Assembly: GCA_029747015.1 (NCBI GenBank)
Contig: JAKOGI010000124.1
Location: forward strand, 186,001 to 250,000
Source: Carnegiea gigantea
Taxonomy: Eukaryota > Streptophyta > Magnoliopsida > Caryophyllales > Cactaceae
Reading direction: 5' to 3'
DNA: 64,000 bases
Positions 32,982 to 44,087 of this stretch are shown here, piece by piece. How positions within the stretch are numbered: position 1 is the stretch's first letter; the number at the start of each line of letters is the position of its first letter. The notes beneath the pieces are model-generated. The model did no database searches and was not told the DNA's origin. It saw nothing but the letters and a program-made list of their open reading frames with translations. The position numbers were made by a program, and so were the translations under genes.

Positions 32982-34436
32982 GGTCCTATTTGATGAGAAA
33001 AAATAAAATGAAATGAAATCAAAGAATGATCCCTAAGAAATGAAGGGTGAAACTTGAATCTTAAACTCATGTGTTTGGAGAGAACAGAAATGAAATCAAG
33101 TTTCAATCCTTATTGTTTGGTTGTAGATTATGAAACGGAATTAAATTTATTTTATTTAAAAAAATAATAATGATTAGTAATATTAACGATAATGATAATA
33201 ATAAACATTACTATTACTAATAATAATAATTATTATTAATATTAATGATAATTAATTATTAATTATTAATATTATTAACATTAAAAATAATTATTGTTAA
33301 TGTTATTATTAAGTACTATTAATAATTAATAATAGTTTATAATTTATAATAATTATCATTATAATTATAATTATTAATAATTGTTAATAACAATAATTAA
33401 TCATAATAATTATCAATATTAATAATAATTAATAATAATAATCGCAAAAATAATTCTTATTAATACAAATAATGATAATCATAATAATAATTAATATTAA
33501 TATTAATATTATTAGTTAATATTAATTATAAATATTATTAATAATGATATAATAATAATAATAATTAATATTATCATAATAATTATTAATATTGATATTA
33601 ATATTAATATTATTAATTATTATTAATTATTAATATTATTAATATTATTAATTAATTAAAAAATAATGCTTAATAATAAGATTAATTATTATAACTAATA
33701 ATAATTAAGAAGAATAATTATAATTATAATTACTAATTAATATTATCAATTATTATTAATTATAAATATTAATAATAATAACTAATAATAAAATAATAAC
33801 TATTAATCATAATTATAATTATTAGTAGTAATGATTAACAATTAGTAGTAATAATTAATAACAAAAATAATAATTATTAATCATAATTATAATTATTAAT
33901 TAATATTAGTAGTAATAATTAATAATTATAATCATAATTGTTGTTATTAATCATAATAATAATGATTAATATTATCAATAATAATTACTAATTATAATTA
34001 TAATTATTAATTAATATTAGTAATAATAATTAATAATAATTATTAATGTTAATAATAATAATTATTAATATTAATAATAATAAATAATAATTACAATAAC
34101 ACTTATTATTAATATTATTAATAATTACATCATTAATGATAATAATTACTATTATTAACATGGATAATAATTATTAATAAAAATATTAATAATAATAATA
34201 ACAATAATAATAATGGTGATAATGGTGATGATGATGACGACGATGATGATGTTGATTTTAAAGGGTTTGGGACTTGAACCCCCTTCAAAATGGGAGGGTT
34301 CAAGTCCTTTAAGATTGAGGGGAACTTGATACCCCTTAAAATTCCATCCCCTTAAAGTACTCACTAAATACAAAAGAATGGAACTTGATATCTAAGAGTT
34401 CAAATTCCATTCCATTTCCTCTCACCAAACAGCCCC
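32982..34436. mobile_element. TAA-flanked Harbinger-like element with giant internal AT-rich array
   Basis: Left end GGTCCTATTTGATGAGAAAA and right end (complement) GGGGCTGTTTGGTGAGAGGA are imperfect terminal inverted repeats. Both continue into AATGAAATGAAAT / AATGGAATGGAAT. Flanks are TAA at 32979-32981 and 34437-34439. Near each end are short unique arms (GAAACTTGAATCTTAAACTC; CCCCTTAAAATTCCATCCC). The rest is AT-only simple sequence. The ends lie 44 bases from the LTR element at 34481 and about 400 bases upstream of the VQ start codon. Confidence 0.65.
33150..34255. repeat. 1.1-kb degenerate (TAA/ATT)n array
   Basis: Almost only A and T in variants of AATAATAAT, ATTATTAAT and TATTAATAT, ending in an ATGGTGATGATGATGAC run near 34213-34253. 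Strand asymmetry is low and it reads as self-complementary sequence. Probably an expanded and interrupted trinucleotide repeat. Confidence 0.9.
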
Positions 34437-34480
34437 TAAGAATATTTGATTATAATTTGCAAAATTTCAGCATCCATCAG

Positions 34481-35865
34481 TGTTGAACGGTAAATTTACC
34501 TATTTTACGTGCCTCTTTCACCTACTTTTCGCTCGTATAATAACTTAATCTTTAGAATTTTTACTCGTTTTATTTATGTTTTGTAGGAAATAACTCTAAA
34601 TCGAGCAAACGTCGCGGAAAGGGACAAAGATGGGACAAAACGATGAAAATCAGCGAAAACGGGCAAAACACAGCAGAGAAGGACAGTGCACGGCCGACCT
34701 GCAGGGAGGCACGACCGTGCACTGGCGGCAGAAGCCACGCACGGCCAGGCGCACGGCCGTGCGTGGTGGCACACGGCCGTGCGTCAGGCCTGGGTTCGCG
34801 ATAAAAGCTCCTTTTTCGGGCGTTCATGGGAGAGTTCGTTCGGGTTTCTCCTTGGGCGATTCTTAGGGTAGTTTAGGTTAGGTTTATCCAATAAAAACCT
34901 CAATAGGAGGATTAGATTAGGATCTCAGTTGTTTGTATTTTGGGATTCGTGCTTGTGGATTTCAAGTTCTTCAATCAATTCAAGCATAAGTTTCCCTCTT
35001 CCTTTTCTCTATTTATTTCATTGTTCTTGTTTATGTTTTGTTAGTTTTAATTCTTGTATTTGATTTGCCTAAGTTTATATGTTTGGTTTTCATTGTTGAT
35101 TCATGTTATCTAGTTGTTTGAATTCGTTTTATTTCATTGCCTTTGTTTCGTTCTTCGTGTCCATGTTCTTATTTGTTAGTTTAGGTTTTCATTCGTTTTT
35201 GATGATTAGTTGTTAGATTTTGTTGGCTTGGATTGTGATTAGCCTCTTGATGGCTAATTAATCTTGTACTAGGCCTAATCATGCCCAATCTATGCCTAGA
35301 ACCTAGAGATTTCCTTCACGCCCGCCAAGTGTTCGATGAAATGCCTGAGAGGGCTTTCATCCATATTTTTGGGCGATTGACTTATGCTGAGAGGTGAGGT
35401 CAATTAGCTAGTGTGGGAGAGGGAATAGCCGAGTTCGGGACATGAAAATAGTATCCGAATCGAGCTAGGTCCGGGGTTGCTAGTTTTGTGGTCTAATTCG
35501 CCTAACCCCACGAAAGTAGGTGGTTACACGAGTTAGACTAGCTCATGACCCTTGAGAGAGGGCTTGGGTGGTCTTTGATGGTGCAACCGACCATCTCTTG
35601 TTCATGGTGTGGTTCGGGTAGGTTAGGACCTGTCTTGATTAGTTGGTTCATCACTTGGTGAAATCACAACTCCAAGTCGTTTGTTTCTGTATTTGTAGCG
35701 TAGTTTAGTTTCCCCTTCTCACCCTTCGATCCTGCCTAGCTTGAGACGCTCTAGTGAACTCTGGTAGTTGGAAACCCAATTCCCTGTGGACGACACCCCA
35801 AGTACTCAACGACATACCTTGCACTTGGGGTTTATAAATATTAAAACTCTGTTTTTTCTGCAACA
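34481..35865 (+). repeat. 5' LTR of Athila-like element
   Basis: TG...CA termini. It contains a GC-rich patch of palindromes (GCACGGCCGTGC at 34751-34762, CACGGCCGTG at 34772-34781), a possible TATA (GCGATAAAAGCTCC) and an AATAAA (34891-34896). The 3' half is conserved non-coding LTR sequence. Confidence 0.95.
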
Positions 35866-35871
35866 AGTTTT

Positions 35872-35889
35872 TGGCGCCGTTGCCGGGGA
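35872..35889 (+). other. Primer binding site, tRNA-Asp type
   Basis: TGGCGCCGTTGCCGGGGA, six bases inside the 5' LTR. This is the PBS characteristic of Athila-type elements. Confidence 0.88.
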
Positions 35890-35998
35890 GTTGGCGTTTT
35901 TCAATATTGGGTTTACTTGAGCATTCGAGACTAGGCTTTTAGAAAATCCAAAAAAATAAAAAAAAATAAAAAAATAAAAAAAATAAAAAAATTTTTCA

Positions 35999-37393
35999 AT
36001 GGCAATTTTCCATTTTCCCCAATGTGAGCAAGAATTATTTTACCGTTATTGGGATCGTTTACATGCTTATCTTGCTCAATGTGCTTCTTGTGGATGTTTA
36101 TATAGAAAACGGGAAATATTGCATGTTGTTGATGAGGGTGTGAGTAGTGAGACCCGTGCTCTTTTGGAGCATTGGGATTTTTGTACTCGAAATGTTGATG
36201 AAGCTTGGGAATTACTTGAGTGGTTGGCTAAGGATACTTATGAATTTGAGACTAGTCAATTTACTTCATCCATCCCATCCCCCTGCGTTCCTAATATTAC
36301 ACCTCTTGCATGTGAGATATGCCATTGCCCTGATCATGACAGTGTTTCTTGTCCCTATCATATTTCTGCTGATAGTTTCGCTAGAATTTCTAATATGATA
36401 GAGGCCATGAACAAGCAACAAGTTGAGTTTGCTGAATATGTTAATGAACTGCGGGAGTATGACCTATCACCTGAGACTGACCCTAGTTCTAGTGCTCCTA
36501 GACTTGATATCAGTCTGTGTGATGATGGTGCGTCTTTTCCTCCTCTAGAGCCCAGACTAGAGGACGTGCTCGACCCTCCCTTGCCTGCTTTACCTCTTGT
36601 TGCTCCATCCCTACCTAGCACCTTTCAGGACAATACTATGACCTATCCTGATCCACCTTTCCCTTTAGCTCAGTCGACGGAGTTCGAGGTAGGTGAGACA
36701 TTTTGTGTTGGTATTAGTATCGATGGGGATGATTTATGTCTTGAGTCAGACGGTACTTTTAGTGAGGTGCATGATCTCGACGAGGTTCTCGAGGGGGAGT
36801 CCTGTATGGATGCTGTGGCTGCAGTTTCATCTAGTCCTGCTCTTACTGTCCATGTATCCCCCAACCCTCTTGATATATCCCCTGCTTCCTATCCATGTTC
36901 ACCACCCTCTCATTCCCCCAAGTGTTGTGATTTGTCACTTATTGATCCTCATGTGATACTTGAGGGGAATGTGGTTGACTGTTCTGAGTCCCTAGGTACT
37001 TTTAGAGGGTATGACCCCCTCCTTGATCCTTATCGTCTGTACCTAGAGGGCATGCCTGGAGAAATCGTATTGATTATTACCTTCGATTATTCTGCTGATT
37101 TCTCACAGGTATTTGGTGAGTTTAAGAGGGCACTAACTTTGTTTGCTCCATCTTTACCAGTGTTCTCTTACTCACACCATTCTGAGCTACATGCAGCTAT
37201 GCATGATAAGCTCCTGCGAGCTTTGACTGCTTCCGAGCTGACGACTCGCATCTTGAGCGGCAAGGAGTGGCTGATGCTCCTTAAGTCGTCATGGCATAGT
37301 TCGGGTACATTCAGTACCCGACCTGGTATACTCGTTCTCACTCTCTCCCCCCTTCTTTTTATTTTTCTTTTCTTTCTTTTTGTTTTCGTTTAG
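35999..37393 (+). CDS. Gag-derived protein of the Athila-like element
   Basis: 464 intact codons, ATG at 35999 after an A-rich leader. Residues 1-82 (ELFYRYWDRLHAYLAQCASC, VSSETRALLEHWDF, VDEAWELLEWLAKDTYEFE) resemble the C-terminal half of the Athila capsid. That region usually reads like L-x-E-A-W-E-R-F then F-Y-x-G-L, then P-E-E-A-Y-E-L-L-E. Residues 105-118 form a perfect CCHC zinc knuckle (C105-X2-C108-X4-H113-X4-C118). The rest is long, Pro/Ser/Asp-rich and unrecognised. The last 22 residues are very hydrophobic, encoded by a T-rich tract; membrane segment or accident of composition. A packaging or RNA-binding role is inferred. The capsid N-terminus is missing. Confidence 0.8.
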   Translation: MAIFHFPQCEQELFYRYWDRLHAYLAQCASCGCLYRKREILHVVDEGVSSETRALLEHWDFCTRNVDEAWELLEWLAKDTYEFETSQFTSSIPSPCVPNITPLACEICHCPDHDSVSCPYHISADSFARISNMIEAMNKQQVEFAEYVNELREYDLSPETDPSSSAPRLDISLCDDGASFPPLEPRLEDVLDPPLPALPLVAPSLPSTFQDNTMTYPDPPFPLAQSTEFEVGETFCVGISIDGDDLCLESDGTFSEVHDLDEVLEGESCMDAVAAVSSSPALTVHVSPNPLDISPASYPCSPPSHSPKCCDLSLIDPHVILEGNVVDCSESLGTFRGYDPLLDPYRLYLEGMPGEIVLIITFDYSADFSQVFGEFKRALTLFAPSLPVFSYSHHSELHAAMHDKLLRALTASELTTRILSGKEWLMLLKSSWHSSGTFSTRPGILVLTLSPLLFIFLFFLFVFV

Positions 37394-38752
37394 TTGTGAA
37401 TATTAGGATTGTGTTTTTGGTTGGTGATCATCTTGTGGTGAAATGTGGATGTTGTTGAGCCGTTGTTGGCTATGATCACCATTTTTGTATTTTTGTGGAT
37501 TTTTATTGTGTTGTGATTGGTGGTGTTAGTTTGTATATATGTGTGATCTTGTTTTTGTTTGGGTACAATTGTGTTTTTGGGAGAATGCGTTAGCTTGTGT
37601 ATATATGTGTCGATTTTGTATGTTTTGTGTTTGATTTTTGTTTTCTTTATCTTTGTGTGTTGGTGATGACTCACGGCTCCCAATGAGGACATTGTGAGAT
37701 TTAGGTGTGGGGGTGGGGTCATCTCCCCTTTGTCTTTTTATTTTTGTGAAAATTTTTCAATTTTTCTCCTTTTTGTTTGAACTTTTCTTTTCTTTTTGCA
37801 TTTAAGGGAGTTTTGTACTATTTTGATCAGTCTTGATCCCTGATACCTTGACTATTAGCTCGTATATAAGTATAATGTGTATGATAGATATTCATCCCCA
37901 ATCTGTCATTTTAGACCTCAGTTCTAACCCCAACAGTCCATCGTAATTTTGCAATCCGGTCCTGAATTCATGTATTGTCATCATCCTTCATTCTTAGTCT
38001 TCCACAATCGACTCTCCCACTGTCTACTGCACAGTTCCCTTTATATGCGCTGGCACCCCCCTTTTTCCAAAGCAAAAAAAAACAAAACAAAACAAATTCA
38101 AGCGCCACTGGGTGTATCCCTTTGAGGCGTGACATGAGTTTGTATTGAAAAAAAATAATAATGGAAAGAAAGAAAGTGGGGAAGAAAAGAGTTAGAAATG
38201 ATCATGCGCTACTGGGTGTTACCCTTTGAGGCAATACTGCTATTGGGGAAACTTGCTTTCCAGGCTAGCCATTCGAAAAGGTAGCTTGTGTCAGCGGCGT
38301 GGGATTGAGTTTGATTTTGGTGGGCTTAGTTTCAGGGTGATGATACACTTGCACACAGGCACAAGGATGGATTCATTATTTTCATGCGTCGTGGGGTGAA
38401 AAGCTGATGTCTGAATGCAATTCTTTGGGATGATGTGTCCTGAAATGCATATAATGCTTGTGTACAGACTGATACTTGAGTTACTAGGGGGTTTTGGTTG
38501 ATCCGAACGTGTACAGTTCACCCTGATGTATATATTTTGTTTTGTCATTTTCATTTTTCGATTTTTGTTTCTCTTTTCTTTGTTTTTCCTTTTTGAGATT
38601 TTGTGGGTATATCTTCTGCAAACCCTCACGAGACCTTACTCGTCCACTTGGGGTAACCAAGGGGTTTAAAGGGCTTGTTGCATACGCTAAATGCAACCGT
38701 GATTCCTACGAAAGTGAGTTAGTTGTTTACTTCAGTTTTTCTTTTATTTTGC
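37394..38752 (+). other. Non-coding 3' region of the Athila-like element
   Basis: T- and GT-rich, with no frame matching protease, RT or integrase. A roughly 30-base motif (ACTGGGTGTATCCCTTTGAG) occurs at about 38106 and again, slightly changed, at about 38210. Much of it may be left from the deleted pol and 3' untranslated region. Confidence 0.7.
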
Positions 38753-38784
38753 TCGAGGACGAGCAAAAGATAGGTGTGGGGGTG
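38753..38784 (+). other. Polypurine tract region
   Basis: GAGGACGAGCAAAAGATAGG then TGTGGGGGTG, ending immediately at the 3' LTR. It matches the conserved context before 3' LTRs of Athila/Tat elements. Confidence 0.85.
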
Positions 38785-40169
38785 TGTTGAACGGTAAATT
38801 TACCTATTTTACGTGCCTCTTTCACCTATATTTCGCTCGTATAATAACTTAATCTTTAGAATTTTTACTCGTTTTATTTATGTTTTGTAGGAAATAACTC
38901 TAAATCGAGCAAACGTCGCGGAAAGGGACAAAGATGGGACAAAACGATGAAAATCAGCGAAAACGGGCAAAACACAGCAGAGAAGGACAGTGCACGGCCG
39001 ACCTGCAGGGAGGCACGACCGTGCACTGGCGGCAGAAGCCACGCACGGCCAGGCGCACGGCCGTGCGTGGTGGCGCACGGCCGTGCGTCAGGCCTGGGTT
39101 CGCGATAAAAGCTCCTTTTTCGGGCGTTCATGGGAGAGTTCGTTCGGGTTTCTCCTTGGGCGATTCTTAGGGTAGTTTAGGTTAGGTTTATCCAATAAAA
39201 ACCTCAATAGGAGGATTAGATTAGGATCTCAGTTGTTTGTATTTTGGGATTCTTGCTTGTGGATTTCAAGTTCTTCAATCAATTCAAGCATAAGTTTCCC
39301 TCTTCCTTTTCTCTATTTATTTCATTGTTCTTGTTTATGTTTTGTTAGTTTTAATTCTTGTATTTGATTTGCTTAAGTTTATATGTTTGGTTTTCATTGT
39401 TGATTCATGTTATCTAGTTGTTTGAATTCGTTTTATTTCATTGCCTTTGTTTCGTTCTTCGTGTTCATGTTCTTATTTGTTAGTTTAGGTTTTCATTCGT
39501 TTTTGATGATTAGTTGTTAGATTTTGTTGGCTTGGATTGTGATTAGCCTCTTGATGGCTAATTAATCTTGTACTAGGCCTAATCATGCCCAATCTATGCC
39601 TAGAACCTAGAGATTTCCTTCATGCCCGCCAAGTGTTCGATGAAATGCCTGAGAGGGCTTTCATCCATATTATTGGGCGATTGACTTATGCTGAGAGGTG
39701 AGGTCAATTAGCTAGTGTGGGAGAGGGAATAGCCGAGTTCGGGACATGAAAATAGTATCCGAATCGAGCTAGGTCCGGGGTTGCTAGTTTTGTGGTCTAA
39801 TTCGCCTAACCCCACGAAAGTAGGTGGTTACACGAGTTAGACTAGCTCATGACCCTTGAGAGAGGGCTTGGGTGGTCTTTGATGGTGCAACCGACCATCT
39901 CTTGTTCATGGTGTGGTTCGGGTAGGTTAGGACCTGTCTTGATTAGTTGGTTCATCACTTGGTGAAATCACAACTCCAAGTCGTTTGTTTCTGTATTTGT
40001 AGCGTAGTTTAGTTTCCCCTTCTCACCCTTCGATCCTGCCTAACTTGAGACGCTCTAGTGAACTCTGGTAGTTGGAAACCCAATTCCCTGTGGACGACAC
40101 CCCAAGTACTCAACGACATACCTTGCACTTGGGGTTTATAAATATTAAAACTCTGTTTTTTCTGCAACA
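38785..40169 (+). repeat. 3' LTR of Athila-like element
   Basis: Same length as the 5' LTR. Differences seen by eye number about eight, mostly transitions, for example TTCACGCCC versus TTCATGCCC and GGCACACGG versus GGCGCACGG. Confidence 0.95.
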
Positions 40170-40174
40170 ATCAG

Positions 40175-41455
40175 TTTTAGGGGTGGACAATAGATAGAGT
40201 TGAATTAAATTAGGGTTGATCCATTTATAAAATGGATCGGATTGAGTCATGGTCGGGTTGTTAATCATTTGGGTCGGATCGGGCCTTTTATGTAAAGAAA
40301 TGGGTCGGGTTAGCCCGTAGACAGTTCGCTTTTGGCCCGTTTTAAGATGGAACAAACTTGTACAAGAAAATTGTGTATAATAATTGTTGCTATGTATAAA
40401 GTGTTTATAATAAGTTTAACCAATTGTAATAAGTAAACTAGTGTGTCAAATAACTTGAAAAAATAATGGGCTACTAAACGAGTCATTAATAGATCGATGC
40501 GGTTCGATCCGTTAATATGTCTTAATGGGCCACTCTACTGGCCACTGTTGACTCGGTCTATTATTGATCCGACCTGTTATTAACAAGTAGATCAAAATCT
40601 TGTTGTTTGATTCATTATTTTTTGTGCCTATGAATTCTTTTTTAATCATATCAGATCACGACTGTTAGACTAGATTATTACTTGACACAAAAATTAAAGA
40701 TAATTAACTTCGGGATATTGTTTCCCAGTTATTTGCAAGCGACTCAGTAGGACACCGACACTACCATTACGATCCAAGCTGGTTGACATTTTCTTTATAT
40801 TTATTTGATTTTCAAGATTGACTCCCACCAATCAAGGGCGTGTTCTTTTAGTTTTAAGGCTCTCCATCTAAATTCTTAAATCTTTTTAACTTATTCTAAC
40901 TCCTTTTATTTTTATTTTAATTTTTTTTACCTGAAAGAAAAACTCCTTTTAATTTGTTGACAAACTTTATTTAGCACTCTTTTGCGGAGTATGTGCTTCT
41001 TCCATCCCTTCAGTTGACAAGAACATCAAGTCTGTAGCGGGCATGTACTAGGAGTCAGGCAGAGTAGCGAGACCAAACTAGATTTTCAGTCAGCTATGTA
41101 ATTTAGTTCCGGCTTTATATTTAGAAATATACGGTTAATTTAACCAAAATATTTTAGTATTTTATTTTTTATAAGTTTTTCAATATGAGAAGTAATGAAA
41201 ATGAAAATCTGCCTTGAATGGTTATGTTTTGGATAATAATTGACATTTTAATATTATTACCAATGAAAATACTTTATCCACTTACTCATAGCATGGTTAA
41301 AAAAAGCTTTATATATAGATAACTCATAACCAAAAGACGATTAAAAATGTTTTAGTCATCAATTTCAGATAATAAATTAATCAAAGCTAAAATACGAGAT
41401 AATTGATTTAGTATGGTTCGATTTTATTTATGATTTTTTGAGTTGAAGAATTCGA
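40175..41455. other. Intergenic with a GGGTCGG/CCCG-rich repeat at the left
   Basis: 40180-40620 has many GGATCGG, GGGTCGGGTT and GGCCCG motifs in both senses, resembling a common class of short non-autonomous plant repeats; ends not resolved. The rest is AT-rich with no gene seen. Confidence 0.4.
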
Positions 41456-41458
41456 TTA

Positions 41459-41773
41459 TGGCCGGTTCTTTTTGTTGGTCTCTTCCAATTCAACCAACTT
41501 CTACCCACTTCAATAAAAAACACCAACTTCAATCAACTTTAACCTATTTCAATCCACTTCAACTAATTTTAATCCACCTCTTTCAAAATTTTATTCTCAA
41601 TATTTTAACCAACTTCAAAAAAGATATTAATTTTAACCCACTTTAACCAATTTCAATCTATTTCAATCTACTTAAATAACAAATATTAATTTTAATCTAT
41701 TTTAATCCATTAAAATCTACTTTAATTAACTTCACTTTTTTACTAACTTTGATCTTCCAACAAAAAGACCATA
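41459..41773. mobile_element. GGTTGAAG-type MITE, opposite orientation to 23144
   Basis: Terminal inverted repeats TGGCCGGTTCTTTTTGTTGG and CCAACAAAAAGACCATAA. The interior is made of CCAACTTCAATCAAC/CCACTTCAACT variants, the complement of the units in the 23.1-23.8 kb copies. Confidence 0.6.
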
Positions 41774-43926
41774 ACCTAAATGAATCAAAATTCTTCGAAC
41801 AAATGAACTCTCGGCCTTACAAGTTTGAAATCGATGCAATTGGATAAGAAGTGGGTGGAGCACTGAAGTGGAAAATAGAGGGGTGTCACTTCTGCAACTA
41901 CAAGTTGATCAAATAATCTGAGTTTGCCGTACAAACATCCAATCCACGTGGAGTGGCCACATTCGTAAGTCAAAATCATTGACGTCATCCGCATTCAAAG
42001 TTGGTGACGTGAGCGTGCTGCTCGGTTTCTAAAAATTTTTTGTTTGTTGTGTTGACACTTGACAATTGGCACAACATGACAATCATTTCTTTCGGTTAAC
42101 TTAGCCCGGCTGTCCTTTTCGGCTTCGGCTTGGCTGATAGTGACAGCCATCAGCCGAGCTGGGCTGCGTCCTCCAAGTCAGTAGATGTATGTCAGAGTAC
42201 AAGTTTTGAAAAATTGCGAGGATTTATATCACACGGTCTTATGCATTGTCCAATGTGATATTATTTATATGTGAACTTAAGTTAAATGCAATTTTGTTTC
42301 ATGTTTTATAATATATATATATATATACAGAGACTTTGTATGAGACAATAATACATTATTATATTTATCTAAGATTTATCCTTAAAAATCTGATATCTTT
42401 AATAGTTAACATTTTTCCTACATTATCAGTATTTAAGAAATCAAAGCAGAATTTATTCTTTATTTTAACTTAGAAGCTCCTATAATATTTTTCCTATGTT
42501 ACGAAATTATTAAGCTAGAAAATAGTAATGCGCCAGGTACTTTAGAGTCTACGCATTGTCGAAGGAGCTAGGATTGATAAATTCCAAAAAAGCGTTCTTT
42601 ATTTATTCATTTGATATCTTGTAGTAGTAATCTTATCATGATGTTCTTAAATTAGAGCGGCTCCACAAGTGTCGCCTGACCCCTTTGTAAAACGAGAGGC
42701 GGATTCAATTCAAGGGGGCTAATGGGGCCGCAGCCCCTTCTGCTGTCGTAAAATTAATAAATTACTCATGCTATTACAGACTCAGTAATTTTTGAGCAGC
42801 CCAGTAGCTGCAGGCCCTTGGAGCGCATCTGTTGTTAAACGATTTGTTGCCCTTGACTGCTGGGTTCAAATGCTGACAACTGTTCCAATTTTCCTTTCTA
42901 AACTGTTCTTCATACAACTGTGACATTGAGGCCCTGGCTTTTTGTACCTACATTCTTAGCCCTTGGAGGCCGGTGTTGTTCGATTATTAAAAGGTTATAA
43001 AGTATAATTTTTAGGTATGTATGTATAATTACTGATCTTTAATTTATGTATTATAGAAAAAAATTATTACATGTATCACTGATATTTATGAAATAAATTT
43101 TACAACAATATTAAACAAATTATATTATAACATTACAGAATTTTTTTATTTTTCTACAATTATTATTTTGGGATGATAAAAAATAATATTGAAATAGCAT
43201 AATTAATAAACAAGTTAATTAAATAACAATGCGATAAATTCAAGTTGGCAAATATGTAGAACCAAATATGCTTTACACTTGAGGTGGCTTTTTAAAATTA
43301 AAATTAGTTTCACCTCCTTATTAACAAATTAAAAAATAACATTTTTTCTCAACAAAATTAAATAGAACCCTAAAAATAAAATCCTATTTAAATGAAATAT
43401 TTTGTAATTAAATTCAACCCAATGTACAATTGTACAATGATAACAACCAAGTTGTCATGAATAGACGTATGGATGAAATAGTTGAAATGCTATTGTCATC
43501 TAGGCCTATGGTTTGATTATTTTCATGTATGATTCACGTTGAAACTCAAACATAGATGCAATTTTTGTATTATAATTTTAAAATATGTTGACCTATTTTC
43601 TCTACAACAGCATATATGCTTCATGTTGAAACTCAAATATAATTTACATCGTTAAATTCTATTTTTATATTTACAAATATTATATTCATAAAAAAAAGCT
43701 ATAAGAGTTTTCATATTGGTAGGATATAAAAAATATATACATAGTTTTATAAATATGAGAAGAAAAATATATTACAAGTTGAATGTTATAAAAAATATAT
43801 AAGAAAACATAAGAAAATGTAGAAGCTGTAAGAATTTAGTTAAAGATGTAAGCAACTGTAAGAAGCTGGAAGTTGCAAGCTAAATCCTTCAAGTCGTAGA
43901 AAAGAACATAGCCATAGTATGTGCCC
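41774..43926. other. Intergenic, with a possible SINE-like piece at 42810-42960
   Basis: No gene. GGCCCTTGGAGCGCATCTGT at about 42814, with GGGTTCAAATGC about 40 bases further, resembles A and B boxes. AGCCCTTGGAGGCCGGTGTT recurs at about 42959. Weak. Confidence 0.3.
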
Positions 43927-43937
43927 ACTCAGGCAAT

Positions 43938-44076
43938 AAAAATAAAGGGCAGCCTGGTGCACAAGCATCCCGCGTTCACAAAGGATCCGGGGAAGTACCG
44001 CACCCCAAGAGGTGAATTATAGGCAGCCTAATCTGACTTTATCAGAGGCTGATTCCACGACTCGAACCCGTCACCT
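43938..44076 (-). mobile_element. Au-type SINE, 5'-truncated
   Basis: On the minus strand it runs from a B box (GACGGGTTCGAGTCGTGG, about 44055-44072) through GGAATCAGCCTCTGATAAAG and CGGTACTTCCCCGGATCC to CCAGGCTGCCCTTTATTTTT. This order is that of the widespread plant Au/TS SINE. The A-box head is missing. An exact 11-base duplication ACTCAGGCAAT flanks it (43927-43937 and 44077-44087). Confidence 0.85.
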
Positions 44077-44087
44077 ACTCAGGCAAT

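Larger units (their letters stand above)
34481..40169 (+). mobile_element. Young non-autonomous Athila-like LTR retrotransposon, gag-only
   Basis: Two 1385-bp LTRs (34481-35865; 38785-40169), both starting TGTTGAACGG and ending TTTTTTCTGCAACA, are flanked by perfect ATCAG duplications (34476-34480; 40170-40174). A tRNA-Asp-type PBS follows the first LTR. A PPT with the Athila/Tat-type context GAGGACGAGCAAAAG precedes the second. The 2919-base interior has one 464-codon gag-derived ORF and about 1.4 kb of non-coding sequence; no protease, RT or integrase. By eye I count about eight LTR differences, so insertion is recent. It must use enzymes from a relative. Confidence 0.93.

Noticed and set aside
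33150..34255. AT-rich array as a possible replication origin or centromere satellite
   Set aside because: No regular monomer of satellite length and it lies within the bounds of a TIR element. A microsatellite expansion explains it better.
34570..34871. Several GC-rich open frames on both strands within the 5' LTR, repeated in the 3' LTR
   Set aside because: They are duplicates by virtue of the LTRs, have compositionally biased Arg/Ala/His content and no family similarity. The GC-rich palindrome patch explains them.
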